From: a virus
DNA: 28,172 bases
IMG/VR virus record: IMGVR_UViG_3300030102_000212
Span: 30,467-58,638 of that record
Strand: one strand, 5' to 3'
The notes beneath the pieces were generated by a model. The model ran no database searches. It worked only from the letters and a program-made list of their open reading frames with translations, and was not told the origin of the DNA. A program made the position numbers and the translations under genes. Positions 11,589-19,661 of the stretch are shown piece by piece; position 1 is the first letter of the stretch; each line of letters begins with the position of its first letter.

Positions 11589-14042
11589 ATGGCTATAGAA
11601 AAAGGTTTATACGCTGCACCACAGGGCATAGAAGACGACGAAACCGCTGGTCTGGAGATTGAGATTGTCGATCCAGAGATGGTGACACTAGACGACGGTA
11701 GTGTGGAAATCACCATCATCCCTGACGCCGACATTGGCGATGTAATGTCATTCGACGCTAACTTGGCAGAGGCACTGGACGAGGGTGTGCTTAACGAGTT
11801 AGCAGACAGCTTGGTGGGGTCTGTAGATTCTGACATATCCAGCCGTAAAGACTGGGCTGATAGTTTTGTTAAAGGTCTGGACGTACTGGGCTTCAAATAC
11901 GAAGAGCGTACTGATCCGTGGGAAGGCGCGTGTGGCGTGTACTCTACAGTGCTTGCTGAAGCTGCCATACGCTTCCAAGCAGAAACCATGTCTGAGACGT
12001 TCCCAGCCGCTGGGCCTGTAAAGGTCAAGATAATCGGCGTAGAGGATAAGGACAAGGAAGAGGCCGCAAACCGCGTAAAAGCGGATATGAACTACGAACT
12101 CACCGAGCGCATGGTGGAGTACAGGCCCGAACACGAGCGCCTGCTGTACAGCCTTGGCTTGGCTGGTAGTGCGTTTAAGAAGGTATATTTTGACCCGAAC
12201 ATAGGCCGACAGACCGCTGTGTACATACCCGCTGAAGATGTGGTTGTACCCTACGGCGCTTCACACATTGAGACGGCAGAACGTGTTACGCACATCATGC
12301 GTAAGACAAAGAACGAGTTAAAGAAGCTACAAGCAGGTGGGTTCTACCGAGATGTAGAGCTTGGCGAACCACAGACGTACCACACCGACATTGAAGAGCG
12401 TAAGGCTGAAGAGGGTGGCTACTCACTGACAGACGATGACCGCTACTCTTTATATGAAGTACACGCGGATCTGGTCATTGAAGGCATAGACGATGACGAG
12501 GATGAGATCGCCAAGCCGTACGTAGTAACGCTAGAGCGTGGTACGAATGAGATCCTTGCGGTACGTCGAAACTGGAACCCCGATGATCCGTTGATGCTGA
12601 AGCGTCAGCACTTTGTACATTATGTATATGTGCCCGGATTTGGCTTTTATGGGCTGGGTCTTATCCATATCATAGGGGGGTACGCTAAAGCCGGAACGTC
12701 GCTTATACGGCAACTGGTGGACGCTGGTACGCTGGCAAACTTGCCGGGTGGCCTGAAAGCTCGTGGATTACGTATTAAGGGTGATGACACGCCGATTGAG
12801 CCGGGAGAGTTTAAGGATGTAGATGTGCCGTCAGGTAGCATCCGCGACAACATCATGCCGCTCCCATACAAGGAGCCGAGTCAGACTCTGTTAGCTCTGT
12901 TGAACCAGATTACAAACGAAGGTCGTCGTCTGGGCGCTATCAGTGACATGAACATCTCTGATATGTCAGCTAATGCTCCTGTGGGCACCACGTTGGCCCT
13001 GTTGGAGCGTACGCTCAAGCCTATGGCTGCGGTACAGGCTCGTGTCCACTACGCCATGAAGCAGGAATTTAAGCTGCTCAAGGCCATCATGGCGGAACAT
13101 GCGCCAGAAGAGTACGCCTACGAGCCGATGCGCGGCGAAGTAAGTGCTCGCGTTATGGACTATATGGCAGTTGATGTCATCCCAGTCAGCGACCCGAATA
13201 GCTCTACGATGGCCCAGCGGGTTGTGCAGTATCAAGCGGTATTGCAGATGGCTCAGTCAGCGCCACAGATCTACGACCTGCCACAGCTACACAGGCAGAT
13301 GATTGAAGTGTTGGGGGTTAAGAACGCTGACAAGCTAGTACCAACTACAGATGACATTCGTCCGACTGACCCAGTCAGTGAGAATATGAACGCCTTGAAC
13401 GGTAAGCCTATGAAGGCATTTATCTACCAAGACCATGAAGCGCACATAGCAACGCACCAAGCGTTTTTACAAGACCCGATTATCGCGCAAACTATAGGGC
13501 AAAACCCTCAAGCACAGCGCATCGTAGCTGCTATTCAGGCGCACATAGCGGAGCACATGGCGTTTTTATACCGTCAGAGGATGGAAGAAAAGCTGGGCGC
13601 ACCGTTACCCAACCCAAACGCCGAGCTACCAGAGAACATGGAGGTCAATCTGGCCCGCCTCATGGCACAAGCTGGGCAGCAACTTACGCAGCAAAATCAG
13701 CAGCAAGCGGCTCAACAAGCAGCGCAGCAGAAGGCTCAAGATCCTGTCGTGCAGATGCAGCAAGCCGAGCTACAGATAAAAGCGCAAGAAGTGCAGCGTA
13801 AGGCGGCTAAGGATCAGGCAGATGCCCAGATCGAACAAGCCAAGCTACAGTTACAGGCGCAAGAAAACATGCAGGACGCCCAGATGGATCAAGCTGAATT
13901 AGCTCTGAAGCAGCAAGAACTGCAAATTGACGCCCAAAAGGCAGGGGCTAAACTTGCCGCAGATCGTAGGAAAGACAATACAAAACTAGATCTTGACCTA
14001 CTCAAAACAATGAAGGATTCCAACAACAATAGAGGCCAATAA
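11589..14042 (+). CDS. portal protein
   Basis: An 817-aa protein following the large terminase by 9 bases. The N-terminal 100 residues are acidic. The core from about residue 100 includes DPWEGACGVYSTVLAEAAIRF, FPAAGPVKVKI, LLYSLGLAGSAFKKVYFD and IPAEDVVVPYGA. The region near residues 440-480 (GAISDMNISDMSANAPVGTTLALLER) is typical of large podovirus-type portals. The last 125 residues are a Gln/Ala-rich coiled coil (from about residue 693), reminiscent of the C-terminal barrel of P22-like portals. It forms the dodecameric DNA channel, docks the terminase and later binds the adaptor proteins encoded near 21.4-23.2 kb. The ribosome site is weak. Confidence 0.9.
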   Translation: MAIEKGLYAAPQGIEDDETAGLEIEIVDPEMVTLDDGSVEITIIPDADIGDVMSFDANLAEALDEGVLNELADSLVGSVDSDISSRKDWADSFVKGLDVLGFKYEERTDPWEGACGVYSTVLAEAAIRFQAETMSETFPAAGPVKVKIIGVEDKDKEEAANRVKADMNYELTERMVEYRPEHERLLYSLGLAGSAFKKVYFDPNIGRQTAVYIPAEDVVVPYGASHIETAERVTHIMRKTKNELKKLQAGGFYRDVELGEPQTYHTDIEERKAEEGGYSLTDDDRYSLYEVHADLVIEGIDDDEDEIAKPYVVTLERGTNEILAVRRNWNPDDPLMLKRQHFVHYVYVPGFGFYGLGLIHIIGGYAKAGTSLIRQLVDAGTLANLPGGLKARGLRIKGDDTPIEPGEFKDVDVPSGSIRDNIMPLPYKEPSQTLLALLNQITNEGRRLGAISDMNISDMSANAPVGTTLALLERTLKPMAAVQARVHYAMKQEFKLLKAIMAEHAPEEYAYEPMRGEVSARVMDYMAVDVIPVSDPNSSTMAQRVVQYQAVLQMAQSAPQIYDLPQLHRQMIEVLGVKNADKLVPTTDDIRPTDPVSENMNALNGKPMKAFIYQDHEAHIATHQAFLQDPIIAQTIGQNPQAQRIVAAIQAHIAEHMAFLYRQRMEEKLGAPLPNPNAELPENMEVNLARLMAQAGQQLTQQNQQQAAQQAAQQKAQDPVVQMQQAELQIKAQEVQRKAAKDQADAQIEQAKLQLQAQENMQDAQMDQAELALKQQELQIDAQKAGAKLAADRRKDNTKLDLDLLKTMKDSNNNRGQ

Positions 14043-14236
14043 TGGCTAAAACCGTCTTTGACGTGCTAAAGGAACGAATCGAGTCCGATAAGGACTCTGC
14101 ACTACAATTTCTCAGTGGTGGAGGGGCTAAAGACTTCTCCATGTACAAGGAAACCACAGGTTTGATTCGAGGTCTCGAAACCTGTCTGGGCTATGTAGAC
14201 GACCTCTCGCGCAATTTGGAGTATGACGATGAGTGA
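14042..14236 (+). CDS. small conserved protein after the portal, 64 aa
   Basis: Begins MAKTVFDVLKERIESDKDSALQFLSGGGAKDF and ends LSRNLEYDDE. The start overlaps the portal stop (TAATG). It is mostly helical and acidic at the C-terminus. Small proteins of this kind are common between portal and scaffold in related phages; no function is known to me. Confidence 0.75.
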   Translation: MAKTVFDVLKERIESDKDSALQFLSGGGAKDFSMYKETTGLIRGLETCLGYVDDLSRNLEYDDE

Positions 14237-14597
14237 AGCTGTTGACACAGTTGAAGAGCTAGAAGCGCAACTACCTGTCCCTGTGGGGTACAGAGTGTTG
14301 GTTGCATTACCGCAAATCGAAGAAACCTTCGACGGTACGGACTTACTGAAGACCGACACCACAAAAAGCCAAGAGTACGTAATGTCTATTATTGGCCTTG
14401 TGATGGATATGGGTGAACAGGCATATAATGACTCTGAGAGGTTCCCTACTGGGCCTTGGTGTAAACAGGGTGATTATGTGATGTTTCGTGCTAACTCAGG
14501 CACAAGATTCAAGGTTGGCGACGTAGAGTATCGTTTGATGAACGATGATTCTATCGAAGCTGTTGTATCAGACCCCCGTGGTGTAACCCGAGCGTAA
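14229..14597 (+). CDS. GroES-like co-chaperonin
   Basis: A 122-aa protein, slightly longer than bacterial GroES. The start at 14229 is preferred over the ATG at 14223 because GGAG lies 7 bases before it. The Cpn10 pattern is visible: an opening strand P18-V-G-Y-R-V-L-V25, a probable mobile loop (about 30-48, EETFDGTDLLKTDTTKS), SIIGLVMDMGE, then K79-Q-G-D-Y-V-M-F86 and a closing segment YRLMNDDSIEAVV (101-113). Phage co-chaperonins such as T4 gp31 replace GroES on host GroEL to fold the capsid protein. Its place between portal and scaffold supports the same role. An insertion of about 10 residues (AYNDSERFPTGPW) enlarges the dome side. Confidence 0.8.
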   Translation: MSEAVDTVEELEAQLPVPVGYRVLVALPQIEETFDGTDLLKTDTTKSQEYVMSIIGLVMDMGEQAYNDSERFPTGPWCKQGDYVMFRANSGTRFKVGDVEYRLMNDDSIEAVVSDPRGVTRA

Positions 14598-14606
14598 GGA
14601 AGAAAA

Positions 14607-15647
14607 ATGCCGTTTCAAAAAGTGGAATACAGTTTCCCTGACGAAGAGAAAGAAGACTCTATAGTGATAGAAGATTCTGGGGAGGTAGAGATTGATTTAT
14701 CTGGTAAGAAAACTGCGGACGACTATGCAAATACTCCAGTCGAACCTGAAGTCGAGGTTGAAGAAACGACAGCAGATTTGGAAATCGAAGTTGTTGATGA
14801 TACCCCAAAGGCTGATCGTGACCGTAAGCCATCTAAGCCCCCGACTGATGTCACGGATGAAGAGCTTGAAGGCTACTCTGAAAAAGTACGTAATCGAATC
14901 AAGCACATCAGCAAAGGATACCACGACGAACGACGTGCCAAAGAAGCCGCTCTCAGAGAACGAGAAGAGCTAGAGTCATTAGCACAAAGGCTTGTCGAAG
15001 AGAATAAGACCTTAAAGGGTGATGTAGGCACGACACGCGAGGCTTTGTTAGATCAGGCCAAACGGGTAGTGGATTCGGAACTTAATGGTGCTAAGATTGC
15101 TTATAAGGACGCCTATGAAAGTGGTGACGCTGATAGGCTACTAGAGGCTCAAGAACACCTAACTACTGCTAAATTGAAAGCAGATAAGTTAGATAATTTC
15201 AAATTACCTTCTTTACAAGAAGAAGATACTGAGGTACAAGAACCTCAACCCGCCCCAGAACGGGTGCGTGATCCGAAAGCAGAGGCATGGGTAGAAGAAA
15301 ATTCTTCTTGGTTCCATGTCGATGATGAGATGACAGCATACGCTATGGGGTTGCATCAAAAATTGGTTAAGAGTGGGGTTGATCCCCGTTCGGACGAATA
15401 CTACGAGACAATAGATACTCGTATGCGAAAAGTATTCCCAGAAGAGTTCGATGATGTTGTAGAGCAGCAAGAACCGCAGGAGACACGTAAGCAATCTGCT
15501 AATGTAGTGGCTCCCGCAACGCGAAGCACAGCACCGAACAAAGTGACGCTAACCAAAACACAGGTAGCACTCGCTAACAGACTCGGAGTACCGTTAGAAG
15601 AATACGCCAGACAGGCTGCACTTGAAATGAGGAACAATAATGGCTGA
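14607..15647 (+). CDS. scaffolding protein
   Basis: A 346-aa, very acidic protein with AAGGAAG as ribosome site. Residues 1-90 are rich in Glu/Asp/Thr and probably disordered. Residues of about 90-200 form a long charged coiled coil (KVRNRIKHISKGYHDERRAKEAALREREELESLAQRL...). The segment PKAEAWVEENSSWFHVDDEMTAYAMGLHQ and a C-terminal helix (LTKTQVALANRLGVPLEEYARQAALEM) follow. This is the usual build of podovirus scaffolds, with a C-terminal helix contacting the capsid protein. Position before the capsid genes agrees. It is released during maturation. Confidence 0.85.
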   Translation: MPFQKVEYSFPDEEKEDSIVIEDSGEVEIDLSGKKTADDYANTPVEPEVEVEETTADLEIEVVDDTPKADRDRKPSKPPTDVTDEELEGYSEKVRNRIKHISKGYHDERRAKEAALREREELESLAQRLVEENKTLKGDVGTTREALLDQAKRVVDSELNGAKIAYKDAYESGDADRLLEAQEHLTTAKLKADKLDNFKLPSLQEEDTEVQEPQPAPERVRDPKAEAWVEENSSWFHVDDEMTAYAMGLHQKLVKSGVDPRSDEYYETIDTRMRKVFPEEFDDVVEQQEPQETRKQSANVVAPATRSTAPNKVTLTKTQVALANRLGVPLEEYARQAALEMRNNNG

Positions 15648-16089
15648 AAACAGAATCAAGCGTGACAGTGAGAACCGCGAGACGAAAACTCGTAAGCGAT
15701 CTTGGCAGCGCCCAGAGGTATTACCTACCCCTGAGCCAGAAGATGGCTACGCATTTCGTTGGGTTCGTGTGTCTATGCTAGGTCAGGTAGACGCTACTAA
15801 TGTCTCCTCAAAATTACGCGAAGGTTGGGAACCCGTAAGGGCCGAAGACTACCCACAGTTCACAGTGTTGAACGTGGAGCAGGAAAGGTTTGCTGATAAC
15901 ATCGTCCAAGGCGGACTCATGTTGTGTAAAGTGCCTCAAGAGATCGTAGATGAGAGAACCGCACACTATGAACAGCAATCCAGAAACCAAATACAGTCTG
16001 TGGATAACAACCTGATGCGTGAAAATGACGCACGTATGCCTTTGTTTAACGAAAGAAAGACAAAGGTAACTTTTGGCAACGGAACTTAA
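15640..16089 (+). CDS. conserved 149-aa phage protein between scaffold and capsid
   Basis: Begins MAENRIKRDSENRETKTRKRSWQRPEVLPTPEPEDGYAFRWVRVSM. The basic N-terminal 25 residues are followed by a compact domain with LREGWEPVRAEDYPQF and GGLMLCKVPQEIVDER, then a helical tail. The gene overlaps the scaffold by 8 bases. I recall the same protein at this place in other marine phage genomes, annotated as hypothetical. It may be a minor head component. Confidence 0.8.
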   Translation: MAENRIKRDSENRETKTRKRSWQRPEVLPTPEPEDGYAFRWVRVSMLGQVDATNVSSKLREGWEPVRAEDYPQFTVLNVEQERFADNIVQGGLMLCKVPQEIVDERTAHYEQQSRNQIQSVDNNLMRENDARMPLFNERKTKVTFGNGT

Positions 16090-16101
16090 TAGGAGCTAAA
16101 A

Positions 16102-16695
16102 ATGGCTTATCCTACTGTAGACGGCCCATATGGGCTTGTTCCGGTCAAACTGTTAAGTGGTGTTCCTTATGTTGGAACTGTACGTCACTACAGCATTGCT
16201 AGTGGCTACGGAACCGCAATCTTCTACGGGGACGCTGTTAAGCTAGTGACCGGCGGCACCGTTGAGCGTGATACGTTCGACGCTGCTATGACTCCAATTG
16301 GAGTCTTCATGGGTGTTTCATACACCGATCCCAACACTAACCAAAAGACCTTTAGGCAAAACTACATTGCTAGTACCGCCGCTTCTGATCTTGAAGCGTA
16401 TGTGTGCGATGCAACTGATGTATTGTTTAAGGCCGCTGTTTTGTCTTCTGGCACGACGGTTGGTGATTTGGCGATAACTGACATTGGCGCAAACGTAGCT
16501 GGTGTAGACAACACTGGAGATAGCATTTCGGGTAATTCCCGTTGTGGTATTTCTGATTCGTCTGCCACTACAGCAACGCTTCCATTCCGTATTGTTGACT
16601 TGGTTCAAGAAACTAAGAACAGCTCTGGCGGGTTCACTGAAGCCTATGTGAAGTGGAATGCAGGTCATGCGTTCGACAACACTACTGGCATTTAA
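16102..16695 (+). CDS. head structural protein (probable capsid decoration or cement)
   Basis: A 197-aa beta-rich protein beginning MAYPTVDGPYGLVPVKLLSG, with AGGAG at the ribosome site. Alternating hydrophobic strands, many Ser/Thr/Gly and no enzyme motif are seen. It lies directly before the major capsid gene, where decoration proteins are often encoded. The C-terminus (YVKWNAGHAFDNTTGI) is conserved in my memory of similar phage proteins. The decoration role is inferred from position and composition. Confidence 0.75.
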   Translation: MAYPTVDGPYGLVPVKLLSGVPYVGTVRHYSIASGYGTAIFYGDAVKLVTGGTVERDTFDAAMTPIGVFMGVSYTDPNTNQKTFRQNYIASTAASDLEAYVCDATDVLFKAAVLSSGTTVGDLAITDIGANVAGVDNTGDSISGNSRCGISDSSATTATLPFRIVDLVQETKNSSGGFTEAYVKWNAGHAFDNTTGI

Positions 16696-16708
16696 GGAGT
16701 AGAGTAAA

Positions 16709-17617
16709 ATGGCTATTTCAAGAGCGCAATTACTTAAAGAACTCCTACCCGGACTGAACGCCTTGTTTGGAATGGAGTATGCTAAGTACGGTGAAGAGCA
16801 CAAAGAAATCTTTGAATCAGAGACTTCTGACCGCTCATTTGAAGAAGAAACCAAGTTGTCAGGTTTCTCCGCAGCCCCCGTCAAAGACGAAGGTTCTGCG
16901 ATTGAGTATGACAACGCACAAGAAGCATTTACTGCTCGTTATACGCACGAAACCATTGCTATGGGCTTCAGTGTTACCGAGGAAGCAATCGAAGATAACC
17001 TCTACGATTCGCTGTCAGCTCGTTACACGAAGGCTCTGGCACGGGCTATGGCGTACACCAAGCAGGTTAAAGGTGCTGCAATTTTGAACAATGCGTTTGC
17101 TGCTGGCACCACTTACGGTGACGGACAGACTCTGTGTTCAACCGCACACCCACTTGTTTCTGGTGGTACCAACTCAAACCGTCCCGCTGTTGCGGCTGAT
17201 CTTAACGAGACTTCTTTGGAAGCCGCCGTTATCCAGATCGCTGGTTGGACTGATGAGCGTGGTCTGTTGATCGCAGCACGTCCTCGTAAGCTGGTCATCC
17301 CACCCAATCTGATGTTTGTAGCAACTCGTTTGCTGGAGACTGAAGGTCGAGTCGGAACCGCTGACAACGATCTGAACGCGATCCGCAGCAATGGGTCAAT
17401 CCCAGAAGGCTACACAGTCAATCATTACCTGACTGACACAGATGCTTTCTTCTTGACCACCGACGTACCGAATGGCTTGAAGCACTTTGTTCGTACCCCG
17501 ATGGCTACATCTATGGATGCAGACTTCGATACGGGCAACTCGCGCTATAAAGCCCGCGAGCGGTACTCTTTTGGCGTGTCCGACCCACTTGGGATTTTCG
17601 GTTCACCCGGAGCGTAA
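16709..17617 (+). CDS. major capsid protein
   Basis: A 302-aa protein beginning MAISRAQLLKELLPGLNALFGMEYAKY, with AAGGAGTAGAG upstream. The segment GFSVTEEAIEDNLYDSLSARYTKALARAMAYTKQVKGAAILNNAFA (about residues 87-132) looks like the long spine helix and P-domain of an HK97-fold capsid protein. PRKLVIPPNLMFVATRLLETEGRVGTADNDLNAI and the strand-rich C-terminus (RYKARERYSFGVSDPLGIFG) fit Mu gpT-like capsid proteins. It is followed by a strong terminator, as for highly expressed capsid genes. No protease gene is seen, and no programmed frameshift site is visible at its end. Confidence 0.9.
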   Translation: MAISRAQLLKELLPGLNALFGMEYAKYGEEHKEIFESETSDRSFEEETKLSGFSAAPVKDEGSAIEYDNAQEAFTARYTHETIAMGFSVTEEAIEDNLYDSLSARYTKALARAMAYTKQVKGAAILNNAFAAGTTYGDGQTLCSTAHPLVSGGTNSNRPAVAADLNETSLEAAVIQIAGWTDERGLLIAARPRKLVIPPNLMFVATRLLETEGRVGTADNDLNAIRSNGSIPEGYTVNHYLTDTDAFFLTTDVPNGLKHFVRTPMATSMDADFDTGNSRYKARERYSFGVSDPLGIFGSPGA

Positions 17618-17628
17618 AACGCTGCATG

Positions 17629-17660
17629 AGAAGGGGCACATTGTTGCCCCTTTTCTTTTT
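17629..17660 (+). terminator. intrinsic terminator after the major capsid gene
   Basis: AAGGGGCA (17631-17638) and TGCCCCTT (17645-17652) form an 8-bp stem with a 6-base loop, extendable by one or two weak pairs, followed by TTCTTTTTC. It is the only strong terminator found in the rightward arm. Its site matches T7 T-phi behind gene 10, implying partial read-through into the tail genes. Confidence 0.85.
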
Positions 17661-17730
17661 CTACTGTATAAGTAGATTATCCCTGACAGGCGCATACCGT
17701 GTCTGACATAACCCAAGACAGGAGATACAC

Positions 17731-18240
17731 ATGGGTACTACAACTTTCTCTGGTGCTATTCGTTCAGAAAGCACGGTCAAAACCATCAGTAAGAACGCCA
17801 CGTCAGGCACAATCACAGAGGTGGTAACGCTTGGTGACGGGCCTGTTAGCCTTGCTGATGCCGACGTAACCCTTACCAACGCGACTCACAGTGGACGAGT
17901 TCTGCTTGTTCCAGACGGCGGGCAAGATAATACTTATACGCTTCCAGCCCCTATTGCCGGATCTGTTTTTAAGTTTGTTTATGCGGGTGGCGCTGCTGAT
18001 GCTACGGACGCGATTATTGTTACTCCCGGCAACACTAATTTTTACATTGGTGGCGTTACTTTCTTAGATACAGACGGTAACGAAGTTAGCTCAGTATTCT
18101 CTGATGGAAACTCCAATAGCAGCATACAGTTGAATGTGCCTGCTGGTTTTGAAGTGACCATTATTGGCCTTAACACCACCAACTATCAGATCTTTGGAAA
18201 TGTAACGAGCACAACCGCTCCTGCATTCGCTGACCAGTAA
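17731..18240 (+). CDS. small structural protein, beta-rich, 169 aa
   Basis: Begins MGTTTFSGAIRSESTVKTISKNATSGTITEVVTLGDG, with CAGGAGATA as ribosome site. The opening T-F-S-G-A-I-R-S-E is shared with virion proteins I know from other phages. Strand-rich sequence with Gly/Asn/Ser turns (DGGQDNTYTLPAPIAGSVFKFVYAGG) and a C-terminal sandwich-like part (VPAGFEVTIIGLNTTNYQIFGNV) suggest a head fibre or decoration protein. It is the first gene after the capsid terminator. Confidence 0.75.
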   Translation: MGTTTFSGAIRSESTVKTISKNATSGTITEVVTLGDGPVSLADADVTLTNATHSGRVLLVPDGGQDNTYTLPAPIAGSVFKFVYAGGAADATDAIIVTPGNTNFYIGGVTFLDTDGNEVSSVFSDGNSNSSIQLNVPAGFEVTIIGLNTTNYQIFGNVTSTTAPAFADQ

Positions 18241-18252
18241 TAGGAGGTAGTT

Positions 18253-18654
18253 ATGGCTGATGCTGTAACCTCACAGACTCTGATTGATGGCCCGACGCAT
18301 ACGGTGATGAAGTTCACCAATGTGTCAGATGGCACTGGTGAGTCCGCTGTTACCAAAGTTGACGTTAGTGCTCTACAGGCTAATCAAAACGGAATAGCCT
18401 GTACGGGTGTAAAAATAGAACGTATTTGGTGGCAGTGTATCGGCATGAAAGTGCAGATACTGTTTGACGCTAGCACTGACCAGTTCTGTATTGAGCTAGG
18501 TGAAAACCAAAGTGGTAACCACGATTACACTGTATTTGGCGGTCTAACCAACAATGCGGGATCTGGTAAAACAGGTGACATCAACTTTACTACGGTAGGG
18601 CACACTAGCGCAGATACGTACACAATTATTTTGTACATGCGTAAAGACTTCTAA
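18253..18654 (+). CDS. structural protein, 133 aa
   Basis: Begins MADAVTSQTLIDGPTHTVMKFTNVSDGTGE, with a perfect TAGGAGG ribosome site, which points to high expression. Beta-rich, with WWQCIGMKVQILFDASTDQF and a closing strand TYTIILYMRKDF. Similar proteins in marine tailed phages are annotated as structural; I have no precise role. Confidence 0.75.
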   Translation: MADAVTSQTLIDGPTHTVMKFTNVSDGTGESAVTKVDVSALQANQNGIACTGVKIERIWWQCIGMKVQILFDASTDQFCIELGENQSGNHDYTVFGGLTNNAGSGKTGDINFTTVGHTSADTYTIILYMRKDF

Positions 18655-18656
18655 AC

Positions 18657-18977
18657 GTGCGTAGCTACTACAAAAAGGCATCGCCGTGCCCCTCATTCAA
18701 AAAAGGTGGTATGGCGGGCATGTCTGTAAAAAGTGGGGACAAACGCCCCACCAAGTCTGGCGCTGGTATGACAGCAAAAGGCGTTGCTAAATACAGGCGG
18801 CAGAACCCCGGTAGTAAGCTACAGACCGCAGTAACGGAGAAGAAACCCACTGGAAAGCGTGCAGCACGTCGAAAGTCGTTTTGTGCGCGTTCTGCTGGAC
18901 AAATGAAAAAGTTTCCCAAGGCCGCTAAAGACCCTAATTCTAGGTTAAGGCAGGCAAGGAGAAGATGGAGGTGTTAG
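18657..18977 (+). CDS. small very basic protein, DUF6321-like
   Basis: A 106-aa protein from a GTG start (a later ATG at 18711 is possible; no clear ribosome site supports the GTG). The core TAKGVAKYRRQNPGSKLQTAV, then KPTGKRAARRKSFCARSAGQMKKFPKAAKDPNSR, is a pattern I associate with DUF6321 proteins of marine phages. About a quarter of the residues are Lys or Arg. One CAR motif and a final Cys are present. It is probably nucleic-acid-associated or a virion-internal protein; the role is unproven. Confidence 0.65.
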   Translation: MRSYYKKASPCPSFKKGGMAGMSVKSGDKRPTKSGAGMTAKGVAKYRRQNPGSKLQTAVTEKKPTGKRAARRKSFCARSAGQMKKFPKAAKDPNSRLRQARRRWRC

Positions 18978-19658
18978 TTGGCGTACTTGCAGAGCAACGT
19001 ACCGTATTTCAAATGCTGGGTGAGAAAAGAATATACCCATAACCACGAAAAGTATCATGGCGAGTTTATTCACGCTATGGCGATTGCAGTAACAACGATG
19101 CCAACTAGGTGTTTGAGTTTTCAGGTAATTTTTACTGGGGCTGAAACATACGACGAAGAAGACGAACCCAATGTGCATGGAGGTGCGATGTGGGCGCGGA
19201 TGCCAATTACAGCGTTAGTAGGGGACACCCCGCTAGACGAGTGGCCCGAACCTATGCCTGTATGGGCAGCACAGCCTTGGGATTGCAGTTCGAGGGATCA
19301 CGCAGTGTACGTGCTTGACAGAGCCACACCGTGCCCTTGGCTGGCAAAGATAGATGGGGAGATGTACCCCGCGAAGTATATGTTCACGGTGGACTATACG
19401 AACAACGAGATTGCTGATGACCCTGCACAACACAAGCAGAGTCATGTGATGGAGTTACTGGATGCTGGTGAGTGGACTGGCAACATTGTAGCTCTACCGA
19501 ACAATAGGGTGCGGGTGACACATCCCGCTTGGTTTGAAACAGGGGAGGGCGCACCAGATTTCCGTCCTTCTCAACACATTCACTACAGCAAGTCTGATCT
19601 GGACTACACGCTGGACGTGAATCAAGTGTTTGATAATCTGTACGCGGATGAGGAGTAG
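18978..19658 (+). CDS. unknown 226-aa protein, Trp/Tyr/His-rich
   Basis: Starts with TTG directly after the preceding stop, with GGAGG 6 bases upstream. Begins MAYLQSNVPYFKCWVRKEYTHNHEKYHGEFIHAMAIAV and includes GGAMWARMPITALVG, QPWDCSSRDHAVYVL, and RVTHPAWFETGEG. The order and the 'WARMPI...' and 'PWDC' segments recur in phage proteins of unknown function in my memory. Embedded among virion genes, so possibly structural or a tail-associated enzyme. No catalytic set can be assigned. Confidence 0.75.
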   Translation: MAYLQSNVPYFKCWVRKEYTHNHEKYHGEFIHAMAIAVTTMPTRCLSFQVIFTGAETYDEEDEPNVHGGAMWARMPITALVGDTPLDEWPEPMPVWAAQPWDCSSRDHAVYVLDRATPCPWLAKIDGEMYPAKYMFTVDYTNNEIADDPAQHKQSHVMELLDAGEWTGNIVALPNNRVRVTHPAWFETGEGAPDFRPSQHIHYSKSDLDYTLDVNQVFDNLYADEE

Positions 19659-19661
19659 GGC

